A stretch of 64,000 nucleotides of DNA from NCBI GenBank assembly GCA_022823225.1, contig JAJDXM010000046.1, positions 46,391-110,390 of the forward strand, in the 5' to 3' direction. Each line of letters opens with the position of its first letter. Position 1 is the stretch's first letter. The notes beneath the pieces were generated by a model. The model was not told where the DNA came from and did no database searches. It was given only the letters and a program-made list of their open reading frames with translations. This DNA comes from Gemmatimonadota bacterium. Its GTDB lineage: Bacteria > Gemmatimonadota > Gemmatimonadetes > Longimicrobiales > Gaopeijiaceae. The position numbers were made by a program, and so were the translations under genes. Positions 15,555-23,979 of this stretch are shown in pieces.

Positions 15555-16680
15555 TGAGGGTATCGTTACCGAATCTCACCGGGTCGGTGCGGGCCTGCCA
15601 GCCCCCTGCGCGGACGGACGCCCCCGGGCCATCGCCGGTGACGGCCGGCGGGAACGCCGGCACGCCGTCGCTGCCGATCAGGACCGGCGCGACAAAAAGG
15701 TAGATGCGGTCCACCAGTGCGTCGGCAAGCAGGGATCCGCCCACAGCCCCGCCACCCTCGCAGAGAACGCTGGTCACTCCACCTTCGCGGAGGCGAGCCA
15801 GCAGCGCGCCAAGATCGAGCCCGCCGGGTCCGTCGGGAACCGCAACGATGTCCGCCGCGTCCCCCAGGCGCCGCCGCAGTGCCGTTGCCGCCCCGCGCGA
15901 GGTCGCCACAATCGCCCGCGCTCCATCCGCCGCCGAGAGCGCGCGCATCCGGGCGGGCACCCGGCCCCTCCTGTCCAGCAACACGCGGACCGGAGGCACC
16001 CGCGGCGTTACGGACCCCCTGGCCGTCAGCTGCGGATCATCGGCCTCCCAGGTACCCCGGCCGACCAGAATCGCATCGAAGCCGGCCCGGAGCCGGTGCA
16101 CTTCGCACCTGGACTCCTCCCCGGTCAGCCAGACGCGCTGCCCACCGGCGGGCGCGATTCGTCCGTCCAGGCTGACCGCGAGCTTCAGCGCCAGCCAGGG
16201 CCGCGGTCGCGCGGGGGCGTGAAAGAAGAAGGGATTCTCGACCGCCCACTCGCCGCGGTCACCAAAAGGTCCGTCCACAGTCATTCCCCGGCGTCGCAGC
16301 CACCCGGCCCCGCCACCCTCCACGGTTCCGGGCTCGGCCGCCCAATAGACCACTCGGGAGACTCCGGCCCCCCGGATTGCGGCAGTGCACGGGGGTGTCC
16401 TGCCCGTGTGGTGGCACGGTTCGAGGCTGGCATAGAGGGTGGCATCCCTCGCGTCGCCGGCCCCCGCCAGCGCGGCGACCTCCGCATGCGCGCCCCCGAC
16501 GATCTCGTGACAGCCTTCGCCCAGGACCCGCCTTCCCCTTGCCACCACCGCTCCCACCATCGGGTTCGGATGGACTCGACCCCACCCCTTCCGGCCCAGT
16601 TCAATCGCACGCATCAGAAGTCGACCGTCCGTCCTGCTCAGGCGGCCACGACGGACCGCGCCCCGCAGCGAGGGAATCAA
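15532..16680 (-). CDS. ribD: bifunctional riboflavin deaminase/reductase RibD
   Basis: Second and third steps of riboflavin synthesis. The deaminase half has the zinc site HAE (65-67) with E-P-C89 and PPC98. The reductase half begins near PWLALKLAVSLDGRIA and has the NADPH-binding VLCEGGGAVGGSLL and ILVGRGTWEADDP segments. Start choice: the TTG at 16680 overlaps the preceding stop as TTGA and supplies the DGRLLMRAIELG helix that RibD proteins need; the ATG at 16614 would cut into that helix. The chain is then 382 residues, close to E. coli RibD. It opens the rib block ribD-ribE-ribBX-ribH. No FMN riboswitch is recognisable upstream, where a barrel protein gene lies directly adjacent. Confidence 0.92.
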   Translation of the reverse strand: MIPSLRGAVRRGRLSRTDGRLLMRAIELGRKGWGRVHPNPMVGAVVARGRRVLGEGCHEIVGGAHAEVAALAGAGDARDATLYASLEPCHHTGRTPPCTAAIRGAGVSRVVYWAAEPGTVEGGGAGWLRRRGMTVDGPFGDRGEWAVENPFFFHAPARPRPWLALKLAVSLDGRIAPAGGQRVWLTGEESRCEVHRLRAGFDAILVGRGTWEADDPQLTARGSVTPRVPPVRVLLDRRGRVPARMRALSAADGARAIVATSRGAATALRRRLGDAADIVAVPDGPGGLDLGALLARLREGGVTSVLCEGGGAVGGSLLADALVDRIYLFVAPVLIGSDGVPAFPPAVTGDGPGASVRAGGWQARTDPVRFGNDTLIVLDRRV

Positions 16681-17693
16681 AACGTGATCCGAAATGCCGC
16701 GGAGGCAAACCAGGTGAGGCCCAACGGATCGTATGTTCCCCCGCGCTCTGCGAAGGGGTCGGGAACGCCTTCCGCCGCGCCGACCTCCGCAGACAACTGG
16801 GTAATCACGAAGTTGTACCAGCCGCTCACAAAGTAGAGCATGCGTTCCGAAGCGATGTGCCCGGTTACAATCGAGGCATCGGTGGTCCCCCGCGGGACGG
16901 ACAGGCGGGTGTCGCCGGCGTAGCGCTCCCACCCCACACCACCCATGACCCCCACGACAAACCAGTTCTTCCCCGCGACGGCGCGCAGGGACGAAACCGT
17001 CAACTCCGGGTCCGCCTGCGCCGCGGTGCCGGCGTCCACGGATCCGGCCCGCAGTGTGCCGTGCCACCGACGGGTGGCCGAGACGGAGATGCCGGGAACG
17101 GTGAACGACTCGCGCAGGAGACCGACGCGCGCGCCCAGCCCCACCCCGGAACTCGAACCGGTCACCCCGGCGCCATCCGGAAGCCGGACGTGCGAATAGG
17201 AAGCGATCAAGTCCAGCGAAAGAACCCCCCCGATGCTCGGGCCCAACCGCAAGCCGTCCAGGACCCCTGCGATCGCGTCCACGCGCAAACCCGCGAGGGT
17301 CAGCGTCTCCTTCCCCTCCAGTTCGGTGACTCCGGCGGCCCCCACGGGCGGTATTCCCACCCCCAGCAAGCCGCCGGAAACCGCCAGGCCCAGACGCGGC
17401 ATTCTTCCGAGGCGATGCCCGAGGGTGCTCGGGTTCCCGGGGATGTCGCTTCCCAGCGATCCCACCAGTCCCACCCCCTGCTGCAGTGCGATCGCGGCCA
17501 ACCCGATCTCACGGCACGGTGACAGCGAATCGGGGTGTTCGGCGCAGCGCTCGACCAGCTCGGTCAGGCCCCGCACATCGGAACGACCGAGTATCGTCTG
17601 CTGGGCCGAAGACGGCGCGGGCACAAGGATCGCGGCGGCCGCCACCCCGGCTACGGTGCCCTCACGCCACCGACGCATCCGCATTCCTCGCAT
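16677..17693 (-). CDS. predicted outer-membrane barrel-like protein, unknown function
   Basis: A secreted 338-residue protein with a basic N-region (MRGMRMRRWREG) and a hydrophobic core ending AQQ, a clear signal peptide. The body is rich in alternating hydrophobic/polar strands and glycine, and the chain ends WFASAAFRITF with a terminal Phe, as outer-membrane barrels do. I recognise no specific family. It starts one base after the purM stop and its own stop overlaps the ribD start, so it is in one transcript between purine and riboflavin genes. Whether that placement is meaningful is open. Confidence 0.65.
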   Translation of the reverse strand: MRGMRMRRWREGTVAGVAAAAILVPAPSSAQQTILGRSDVRGLTELVERCAEHPDSLSPCREIGLAAIALQQGVGLVGSLGSDIPGNPSTLGHRLGRMPRLGLAVSGGLLGVGIPPVGAAGVTELEGKETLTLAGLRVDAIAGVLDGLRLGPSIGGVLSLDLIASYSHVRLPDGAGVTGSSSGVGLGARVGLLRESFTVPGISVSATRRWHGTLRAGSVDAGTAAQADPELTVSSLRAVAGKNWFVVGVMGGVGWERYAGDTRLSVPRGTTDASIVTGHIASERMLYFVSGWYNFVITQLSAEVGAAEGVPDPFAERGGTYDPLGLTWFASAAFRITF

Positions 17694-17694
17694 T

Positions 17695-18729
17695 TCAGCC
17701 GGCTCCCACAAGCGCCACGCGGTCGCCCTCGACCACCTCGCCGATCGGCCATCCTTCGTGGCCCAGCGACTTCAGCACCCCCGCCTCGAACTCCGGCGCG
17801 ACCACCAGGATCATCCCCACCCCCATGTTGAAGACGCGGTACATCTCGCCCGGCGCCATGCCGCCGCCGTCGCCCAGCCGGCGGAAGACGTTGGGCGGGT
17901 TCCACGATGCGCAATCGATTCGTGCAGACATCCCCTTCGGCAGGACCCGCGGCAGGTTCCCTTCGATCCCCCCGCCGGTGACGTGCGCCATTGCGCGCAG
18001 GGAGCCAGCGGCCAGAAGGGGACGCACCGGCCCGAGATAGGACCGGTGAACGCGGAGAAGCACCTCTGCCACCGTTGCGTCTTCGCCGGGAAAGGGATCG
18101 TCGATGCCTAGCCCCATGCGCTCGAACACCAGCGTTCGGGCCAGGGTGAAGCCGTTGGTATGGAGCCCCGAGGAGCGAATCGCGACAAGACGGTCCCCCA
18201 CCTGCACGGCGGATCCGTCGAGAATGCCCTCCCGCTCGACGACCCCCACCACGAAGCCGGCCAGATCGTATTCCCCCGCGGCGTAGAAGTCCGGCATTTC
18301 GGCCGTCTCGCCTCCGAGAAGGACGCAGCGGTTGTCGCTGCAGGCCCGGGCCACACCGCCCACGACCTCCGGTACGACCTCCTCGTCGAGTGCCCCGGTG
18401 GCCAGGTAGTCGAGGAAGAAGAGCGGGCGGGCGCCCTGCACCAGGATGTCGTTGACGCAGTGGTTGACCAGGTCCTGACCGATCGTGTCGTGCCGCCCGG
18501 CGGCAAACGCCACCTTGAGCTTCGTGCCGACGCCGTCGGCGCTCGCCACCAGTACGGGTTCGGCCATTCCTCCGGGCACGGCGTAGAGTCCGCCGAAGGC
18601 GCCGAGGCCGGAGAGCGTGTTTTCGTCGCTTGCGGCGTCGAGGAGGGGCGCCAGCGACCGCTTGGCCCGATCGGCAGCGTCGAGATCGACGCCCGCGTCC
18701 TTGTAGGTCAGGGGTCTGTTCATCGCCAT
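17695..18729 (-). CDS. purM: phosphoribosylformylglycinamidine cyclo-ligase (AIR synthetase)
   Basis: Fifth step of purine synthesis, closing the imidazole ring with ATP. The 344-residue protein has the PurM landmarks: LTYKDAGVDLDAADRAK at the start, VASADGVGTKLKVA (61-74), the HCVNDILVQGARPLFFLDY segment, LLGGETAEMPDFY, and HVTGGGIEGNLPRVLP. Two starts are possible, ATG at 18729 and ATG at 18723; the latter overlaps the kinase stop as ATGA. No other pur genes are in the window. Confidence 0.96.
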   Translation of the reverse strand: MAMNRPLTYKDAGVDLDAADRAKRSLAPLLDAASDENTLSGLGAFGGLYAVPGGMAEPVLVASADGVGTKLKVAFAAGRHDTIGQDLVNHCVNDILVQGARPLFFLDYLATGALDEEVVPEVVGGVARACSDNRCVLLGGETAEMPDFYAAGEYDLAGFVVGVVEREGILDGSAVQVGDRLVAIRSSGLHTNGFTLARTLVFERMGLGIDDPFPGEDATVAEVLLRVHRSYLGPVRPLLAAGSLRAMAHVTGGGIEGNLPRVLPKGMSARIDCASWNPPNVFRRLGDGGGMAPGEMYRVFNMGVGMILVVAPEFEAGVLKSLGHEGWPIGEVVEGDRVALVGAG

Positions 18730-19664
18730 CCACCGGCACGGGTCCGCTTGCGCGCGAACTCTCCTTCGATCGTCGTCATGCCGGCCAGGGTTGCGGCCCT
18801 GCGGCCTGCTTCCCCGGGCGCGAGATCCCTGAAGCGGTCGACCGAGAAGGCTTCAACGGCAAACGATCCCATGGCGGCCCCGCGCGCGAGCGCGCCGGCG
18901 AGATCCTCGCGACTCCACGAGCCGGCGCGAGCCAGGAAAGCCATGAAGCCTCCCGCAAAGGCGTCGCCGGCACCCGTCGGGTCGACCACGCGGGCTACCG
19001 GATAGCCCGGACAGGACAGCGTCCAGTCAGGGTGGAAGCCGACGGCGCCCTCCTCACCCCGCTTGACCACCACGAGGCCCGGACCGCGCTCACGGATCCA
19101 CTTCGCCGCGGCGGCGAGATCGTCCAGCCCGGCCAGCTGCATCGCTTCCTCATCGCTCACGAAGAGCACATCGAGGCGGGCCAGCACGCCAAGAAGAGAC
19201 TCGCGGGTGCGCTCGATCCAGAAGTTCATGGTGTCGGCCGCCACCAGCGCCGGAGAGCGAACCTGGTCCAGCACGCAGAGCTGAAGGACCGGATCGATGT
19301 TGCCCAGGAACACGAACTCCGACTCGCTCCAGGCGGCTGGAATCCGCGGCTCGAAGGCGCCGAACACCCCCAGCCGCGTCTCGGTCGTCTCGCGCGTCCG
19401 GAAGCCCTCGCCGTACCGGCCGGACCAGAAGAAGCTCTCCCCCGGCACCTGCACCAGCCCCTCGAAGTCCACCCCCCGCGCTTCGAGGAAGCGGAGCTGC
19501 GCCAGCGGGTAGTCGTCTCCCACCACCGCGACGACGCGCACCCTTCCCAGGAGCGACGCCGCGGCGCAGAAGAAGACGGCCGAGCCTCCGATCACACGAT
19601 CGGCGGAACCATGGGGCGTCTCCACCGAGTCGAGCGCCACGCTCCCCACCGCGAGGACGGACAT
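18720..19664 (-). CDS. PfkB-family sugar/nucleoside kinase
   Basis: Ribokinase/adenosine-kinase fold. It begins MSVLAVGSVALDSVETP, has an early glycine motif IGGSAVFFCAAASLLG (25-40), and carries the PfkB signature DPTGAGDAFAGGF (228-240) with catalytic Asp234 and anion hole. The substrate cannot be read from the sequence; linkage to purM could mean a nucleoside, but similar kinases act on many sugars. The start is the ATG at 19664, four bases after the argS stop; an ATG eight codons earlier would overlap argS. Confidence 0.88.
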   Translation of the reverse strand: MSVLAVGSVALDSVETPHGSADRVIGGSAVFFCAAASLLGRVRVVAVVGDDYPLAQLRFLEARGVDFEGLVQVPGESFFWSGRYGEGFRTRETTETRLGVFGAFEPRIPAAWSESEFVFLGNIDPVLQLCVLDQVRSPALVAADTMNFWIERTRESLLGVLARLDVLFVSDEEAMQLAGLDDLAAAAKWIRERGPGLVVVKRGEEGAVGFHPDWTLSCPGYPVARVVDPTGAGDAFAGGFMAFLARAGSWSREDLAGALARGAAMGSFAVEAFSVDRFRDLAPGEAGRRAATLAGMTTIEGEFARKRTRAGGWR

Positions 19665-19668
19665 CGGA

Positions 19669-21366
19669 TCAGGGGCTCCCCGCGACATCGCGCACCATTC
19701 GGTCCGGGGCGTTGATTCCCAACACGGCCAGCCCGTTCTTCAAGACCGTGCGGGCCGCCCCGGCAAGGGCCATGCGTGCCGTGCGGAGCGCGGGATCGGC
19801 AACCAGCGTGCTGAGCGCGGGGTCGCGTGTCGGATGGCCCGACTGATACCACGAATTGACCAGCCCCGCTGTCTTCTCCAGGTAGTCGCAGATCAGGTGG
19901 GGTGCCCGCCCGGTCGCAGCGCGGCGCAGGAATCCCGGGAATTCGGCCAGCTGCTTGACAACCTCCCGTTCCACAGGGTCCGCCAGGAGCTCCGTGTCCG
20001 CGTCCGCAAGCGCCTCGGGGCCCGCGTCCCAACCCCTGTCCCCGGCCAGCTTGAACAACCGACAGAGCCTGGCGTGCGCATACTGCACCTTGTAGACCGG
20101 ATTCCGGTCCGACTGGTCCAGCGCCAGATCGAGATCGAAGGCCAAGTGGGCCTCGGGCCGGCGCATCAGAAAGAAGTAGCGGGCCACATCCGCGCCGACC
20201 TCGGCCACCAGCTCGGCCAGCGTGGTGTAGGACCCCGCGCGCTTCGAGAACCGGACCTCCTGCCCGCCGCGCTCGACGGTCACCATCTGGTGCAGCACGT
20301 ACTCGGGGTATCCCGGCGGCCGGTCGAGTGCCTGAAGGCCGGCGCGCACCCGGTCGACCGTGCTGTGATGATCCGAGCCCTGAACGTTGATTACATGTTG
20401 GAAGCCGCGCTCCCACTTGGTCATGTGGTAGGCGACATCGGGAAGGAAATAGGTGGGTGACCCGTCGCTCTTGACCATGACTCTGTCCTTCTGGTCGCCG
20501 AACCTCGAAGTCCGAAGCCATGCGGCTCCGTCCTTCCTGTAGGTCAGGCCCGTGCCGTCGAGCGCCCGGATCGTCTCCTTCACCCGGCCTTCGGAGTAAA
20601 GGCGGGTCTCCGGGTAGTACTCGTCGAAATGCACATTGAAGGCAGCCAGATCCTCCTCCTGCCCGGCCCGCAGGATACGGACCGCGAGCTGCCGCATCTC
20701 CTCCAGCGCGCCCGCGCTGAGATCGTGTTCGAATCCGCGGCCGAAACGGTCAAGGAGCCCGGCGGCGATTTCCAACACGTATTCGCCCTGATAGCCGTCC
20801 TCGGGAACGGGCTCATCGTGCCCGAGGAGCTGCTGGTAGCGGGCGCGGACACTCCTGGCCAGACGCAGGATCTGGCCGCCTGCGTCGTTGAAGTAGAACT
20901 CGCGGTGCACCCTCCAGCCCGACCAGGCCAGCAGCCGGGCGATCGCGTCCCCGAGCGCGGCCTGCCGACCGTGGCCGAGGTGGAGCGGTCCGGTCGGGTT
21001 GGCGGAGACGAACTCCACCATGACACTGCGTCCCTGTCCATCGTCGTTGCGGCCAAAATCGCCGGCGGCCGCCAGGACGCGGTGCACGGCGTCGCCCACC
21101 GCAGCCGCGCCGAGGAAGAAGTTGAGGAAGCCGGGTCCCGCGATCTCGATCCGCTCGACGCCGTCGATGCCGCCCAGCCGGTTCTTCAGTTCCTGCGCGA
21201 TCTCCCTCGGGGGACGGCGGAGGCGCGAAGCCAGCGCCATCGCAACGTTGGTGGCCAGGTCCCCGTGGCCGGTTTCCCGCGGGCGGTCCAGGCGGAAGCG
21301 CGCGTCGTGCACGCCCAGCGCCGCCGTCGCCTCACGCAATGCGTCCGAGATGCGTTCGGTCAACAT
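19669..21366 (-). CDS. argS: arginyl-tRNA synthetase
   Basis: Class I aminoacyl-tRNA synthetase, 565 residues. An N-terminal Add1 domain (about 1-90, with GHGDLATNVAMALAS) precedes the catalytic core: FVSANPTGPLHLGHGRQAALGD holds the HIGH-type sequence HLGHG (129-133). The KMSKS position reads VRFSKRAGSYTTL, an altered but functional-type form seen in many ArgRS. The C-terminal anticodon-binding helical domain ends with VLGINAPDRMV, typical of the family. Start at 21366: Add1 homology begins there, although the frame is open for 88 codons upstream into the fmdB-like gene. It begins 4 bases after that gene's stop. Confidence 0.96.
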   Translation of the reverse strand: MLTERISDALREATAALGVHDARFRLDRPRETGHGDLATNVAMALASRLRRPPREIAQELKNRLGGIDGVERIEIAGPGFLNFFLGAAAVGDAVHRVLAAAGDFGRNDDGQGRSVMVEFVSANPTGPLHLGHGRQAALGDAIARLLAWSGWRVHREFYFNDAGGQILRLARSVRARYQQLLGHDEPVPEDGYQGEYVLEIAAGLLDRFGRGFEHDLSAGALEEMRQLAVRILRAGQEEDLAAFNVHFDEYYPETRLYSEGRVKETIRALDGTGLTYRKDGAAWLRTSRFGDQKDRVMVKSDGSPTYFLPDVAYHMTKWERGFQHVINVQGSDHHSTVDRVRAGLQALDRPPGYPEYVLHQMVTVERGGQEVRFSKRAGSYTTLAELVAEVGADVARYFFLMRRPEAHLAFDLDLALDQSDRNPVYKVQYAHARLCRLFKLAGDRGWDAGPEALADADTELLADPVEREVVKQLAEFPGFLRRAATGRAPHLICDYLEKTAGLVNSWYQSGHPTRDPALSTLVADPALRTARMALAGAARTVLKNGLAVLGINAPDRMVRDVAGSP

Positions 21367-21370
21367 CGCG

Positions 21371-21757
21371 TCAGCGGCCCCCTTCACCGTTGCCGCCCGG
21401 GGACGCACCGGCCGCGTCCCCTGACGACTCCTTGCCGCTTCGCGCGGATGCCGCCTTGCGGTCGCTCCCCGCCGTCTCTTCGGCGGTCCCGGGGCCCGCG
21501 TCCTTCTTCGCGCCGGATGCCTCGCTCCCTCCCCCCGCTCCGCCCACTTCCTCACGCGCCCGCTCACGGTACGATGCCGACCGATGATCCGTGATATAGA
21601 AACCCTCGCCCTTGAAGAGCAATCCCGCACCGCCGGGAATCAACCGCTCCGCGACGTGCTCGCAGTCCGGACAGGGTGCCGCCGGCTGGTCGCTCATCCT
21701 CTGGAAGACTTCAAACTCGCGGCCGCAGTGGCGGCATCTGTACTCGTACGTTGGCAT
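21371..21757 (-). CDS. FmdB-like zinc ribbon protein
   Basis: Small putative regulatory protein. The N-terminus MPTYEYRCRHCGREFE is the FmdB signature, with zinc pairs C8-x2-C11 and PCPDC about 20 residues later. The linker GGAGLLFKGEGFYITDHR is also family-typical. The C-terminal half is a low-complexity tail rich in Gly, Ala, Ser and Glu. ATG at 21757 is chosen because homology begins there. The gene sits between mcm and argS; an extended -10 promoter lies about 55 bases upstream and a CCGCC/GGCGG hairpin (21784-21799) lies in the leader. Confidence 0.88.
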   Translation of the reverse strand: MPTYEYRCRHCGREFEVFQRMSDQPAAPCPDCEHVAERLIPGGAGLLFKGEGFYITDHRSASYRERAREEVGGAGGGSEASGAKKDAGPGTAEETAGSDRKAASARSGKESSGDAAGASPGGNGEGGR

Positions 21758-21807
21758 GGACCTGCCGTTGGATCCCGTTTCGACCGCCTGAAAGGGCGGC
21801 AACATCA

Positions 21808-21816
21808 ATAATAACA
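21808..21816 (-). promoter_or_regulatory. extended -10 promoter for fmdB-argS
   Basis: On the minus strand, TGTTATTAT gives a TGn extension and a -10 of TATTAT (5 of 6). No good -35 is visible, as is common for extended -10 promoters. Transcription would begin near 21801, leaving a 45-base leader. Its A/T-rich base content stands out from the surrounding GC-rich DNA. Confidence 0.4.
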
Positions 21817-21847
21817 CGACCCGGAGGGGCGACCGGCTCCCGCCCGG

Positions 21848-23401
21848 TCAACCTGCCGCCGGTCTGCCGTACGTCCCCCAGACGCTCCTCAATGCGTCGC
21901 TGATCTCGCCCACCGAGACGCCCGCCCTGACGCAGTCGATCATCGGCGGCAGCAGATTCTCGTCGCCCTCGGCGGCGACTCTGAGCCGTGAGATGCTGCG
22001 GGACAGACCGCCGGCGTCGCGGGCCCGCTTGAAGGCCCCCAGGGCCGCGACCTGCCGGGTCTCCAGATCGCGGAAGTCGGGACCCGGAGGCGCCTCGCCG
22101 GAGTCTTCGCCCACGTAGCGGTTCACCCCGACCACGACCCGCTTCCCGGCCTCGATTTCGAGTTGGTGCCGGTACGCCTCGCGGTGGATCTCCTCCTGCA
22201 TGAACCCGATCGCCCGCGACGCGCCACCCATTTCGTCGATCCGTTTCATGAGCTTGAGCGCCCGCGCCTCGACCCGGTCGGTGAGGTGCTCGACCAGGAA
22301 GGCGCCGCCGAGCGGATCGGCCCATTCGGCCACCCCGGACTCCTCGGCCAGGATCTGCTGGGTGCGGAGCGCCAGCCCCGCGGCCCTGGCGGTGGGCAGC
22401 GCGAGCGCCTCGTCATAGCCGTTCGTGTGAAGCGACTGGGTCCCGCCCAGCACGCCCGCCAGGGCCTGGACCGCGACGCGCACGACGTTGTTGAGCGGCT
22501 GTTGCGCGGTGAGCGTCGATCCCCCGGTCTGAGTGTGGAAGCGGAGGCGGCAGGACCGGTCGCCGGCCCCGAAGCGCTCCTTCATGGTCCGGGCCCACAC
22601 CCGCCGCGCCGCGCGAAACTTGGCAACCTCCTCGAAGAGATCGTTGTGGGCCGCGAAGAAGAACGACATGCGGGGCGCGAAATCTTCCAGCGCGATCCCG
22701 CGCGCCAGCGCCTGGCGCACATACTCCACGCCGTTCGCCAGGGTGAACGCGACTTCCTGGGCGGCCGTCGAGCCGGCCTCGCGGATGTGGTAGCCGGAAA
22801 CGGAGATCGCATTCCAGCGGGGGAGTTCTGCGGAGCAGAAGGCCATCAGGTCGCTGACCAGGCGGAGAGACGGCTGGACGGGGTAGATATGGGTCCCGCG
22901 AGCGATGTACTCCTTCAGGATGTCATTCTGCACCGTGCCCCGCAGCCGGTCGCGCGGCACCCCCGTTTCATCGGCGACCGCAGTGTAGAGCGCGAGCAGG
23001 ACGGCGGCGGTCGCGTTGATCGTCATCGAGCAGGAGATCGCGCCCAGGTCGATCCCGTCGAGCAGCGTCCGCATGTCCGCGATGGAGTCGATCGCAACCC
23101 CGACGCGTCCCACCTCTCCGGCCGCCATCGGGGCGTCGGAGTCGAATCCCATCTGGGTGGGGAGGTCAAAGGCGACCGACAGGCCTGTCGTGCCCTGCTT
23201 CAGAAGGAAATGGTAGCGGCGGTTGGTCTCCTCCGCCGTGCCGAACCCGGCGTACTGGCGCATCGTCCAGCGACGACCCCGGTACATGGAGCGATAGACG
23301 CCCCGCGTGAATGGAAAACCCCCGGGTTCGCCGAGGTCGGCCTCGGTGTCGAAGCCGTCGGGCAGCCCCGCGTAGGCGGGGGGCACGCCCTCCCGGGTCA
23401 T
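21848..23401 (-). CDS. methylmalonyl-CoA mutase, catalytic (alpha/large) subunit without B12 domain
   Basis: Isomerises methylmalonyl-CoA to succinyl-CoA. The 517 residues cover only the substrate-binding barrel: [20 protein letters not shown] (39-58), [17 protein letters not shown] (about 73-89), the [15 protein letters not shown] segment, and [21 protein letters not shown] further on. The cobalamin-binding domain of the single-chain mutase is missing, so a separate small subunit must exist elsewhere, as in the two-gene type of archaea and some bacteria. No such gene is in the window. The ATG at 23401 overlaps the biotin carrier stop by ATGA, which ties it to propionyl-CoA carboxylation. Related acyl-CoA mutases (isobutyryl, ethylmalonyl) cannot be fully excluded. 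Confidence 0.9.
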   Translation of the reverse strand: MTREGVPPAYAGLPDGFDTEADLGEPGGFPFTRGVYRSMYRGRRWTMRQYAGFGTAEETNRRYHFLLKQGTTGLSVAFDLPTQMGFDSDAPMAAGEVGRVGVAIDSIADMRTLLDGIDLGAISCSMTINATAAVLLALYTAVADETGVPRDRLRGTVQNDILKEYIARGTHIYPVQPSLRLVSDLMAFCSAELPRWNAISVSGYHIREAGSTAAQEVAFTLANGVEYVRQALARGIALEDFAPRMSFFFAAHNDLFEEVAKFRAARRVWARTMKERFGAGDRSCRLRFHTQTGGSTLTAQQPLNNVVRVAVQALAGVLGGTQSLHTNGYDEALALPTARAAGLALRTQQILAEESGVAEWADPLGGAFLVEHLTDRVEARALKLMKRIDEMGGASRAIGFMQEEIHREAYRHQLEIEAGKRVVVGVNRYVGEDSGEAPPGPDFRDLETRQVAALGAFKRARDAGGLSRSISRLRVAAEGDENLLPPMIDCVRAGVSVGEISDALRSVWGTYGRPAAG

Positions 23402-23979
23402 TCGGTCCCCCGTTCCCGCGGCTCCACCGCCGATCGTGGCGCCTTTCGCAGTGCCGGCACCTCTTCGAACTCCACCAGGACCTGGCCCTTCTCCACCGCG
23501 TCGCCCGGCGACACCAGGACACGAGCGACTTTCGCGGCGCCCGTCGCGCGCAGTTCGTTTTCCATCTTCATCGCCTCGACGATCAGGATTGCGGCGCCGG
23601 GCTCGACCTGGTCACCGGGCTGCACCGCAGTCCCGACCACAAGCCCGGGCATCGGGGCCAGGAGAGGCGCGACGCCCGCACTCGCCCCCCCCTCATCGGC
23701 GCGCTCCAGGATCCTCGCCTCGCGCGCTTCCAGAACCTGTACACTCAGCGCGCGGCCATCAAGCACGATCTCCCACTGGCCGCGGGCCGGCTTCCGGCGC
23801 GCGGAGAGTGCGAATGAGGCGCCGTCGATCAGAAGGGACCGGACACCATCGCGATTCGCGCCCGACAGCGATGTCTCCCGCCGGGCACCATTCAGGGCGA
23901 CCTGCCCGTCCGCACCGACAGTCACCTCTCGCCGGCAACCCGCGAACTCGACGATGTAGCGGACCGGGGGCGCGGTCAC
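23398..23979 (-). CDS. biotin carboxyl carrier protein of an acyl-CoA carboxylase
   Basis: A 193-residue protein with a C-terminal biotinyl domain: [20 protein letters not shown] then [11 protein letters not shown], with the biotinylated Lys138. The N-terminal 80 residues look like the BT-type linker that joins biotin carboxylase and carrier domains in one-chain alpha subunits, so this appears to be a propionyl-CoA carboxylase alpha subunit split into two genes. The start is the GTG at 23979, overlapping the accC stop as GTGA. Coupled downstream to the mutase gene. Confidence 0.9.
   Translation of the reverse strand: MTAPPVRYIVEFAGCRREVTVGADGQVALNGARRETSLSGANRDGVRSLLIDGASFALSARRKPARGQWEIVLDGRALSVQVLEAREARILERADEGGASAGVAPLLAPMPGLVVGTAVQPGDQVEPGAAILIVEAMKMENELRATGAAKVARVLVSPGDAVEKGQVLVEFEEVPALRKAPRSAVEPRERGTE

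Noticed and set aside
17694..19700. FMN riboswitch for the riboflavin genes
   Set aside because: The rib genes are internal to a long tight transcript with no gap large enough for the aptamer, and no conserved FMN element was seen.
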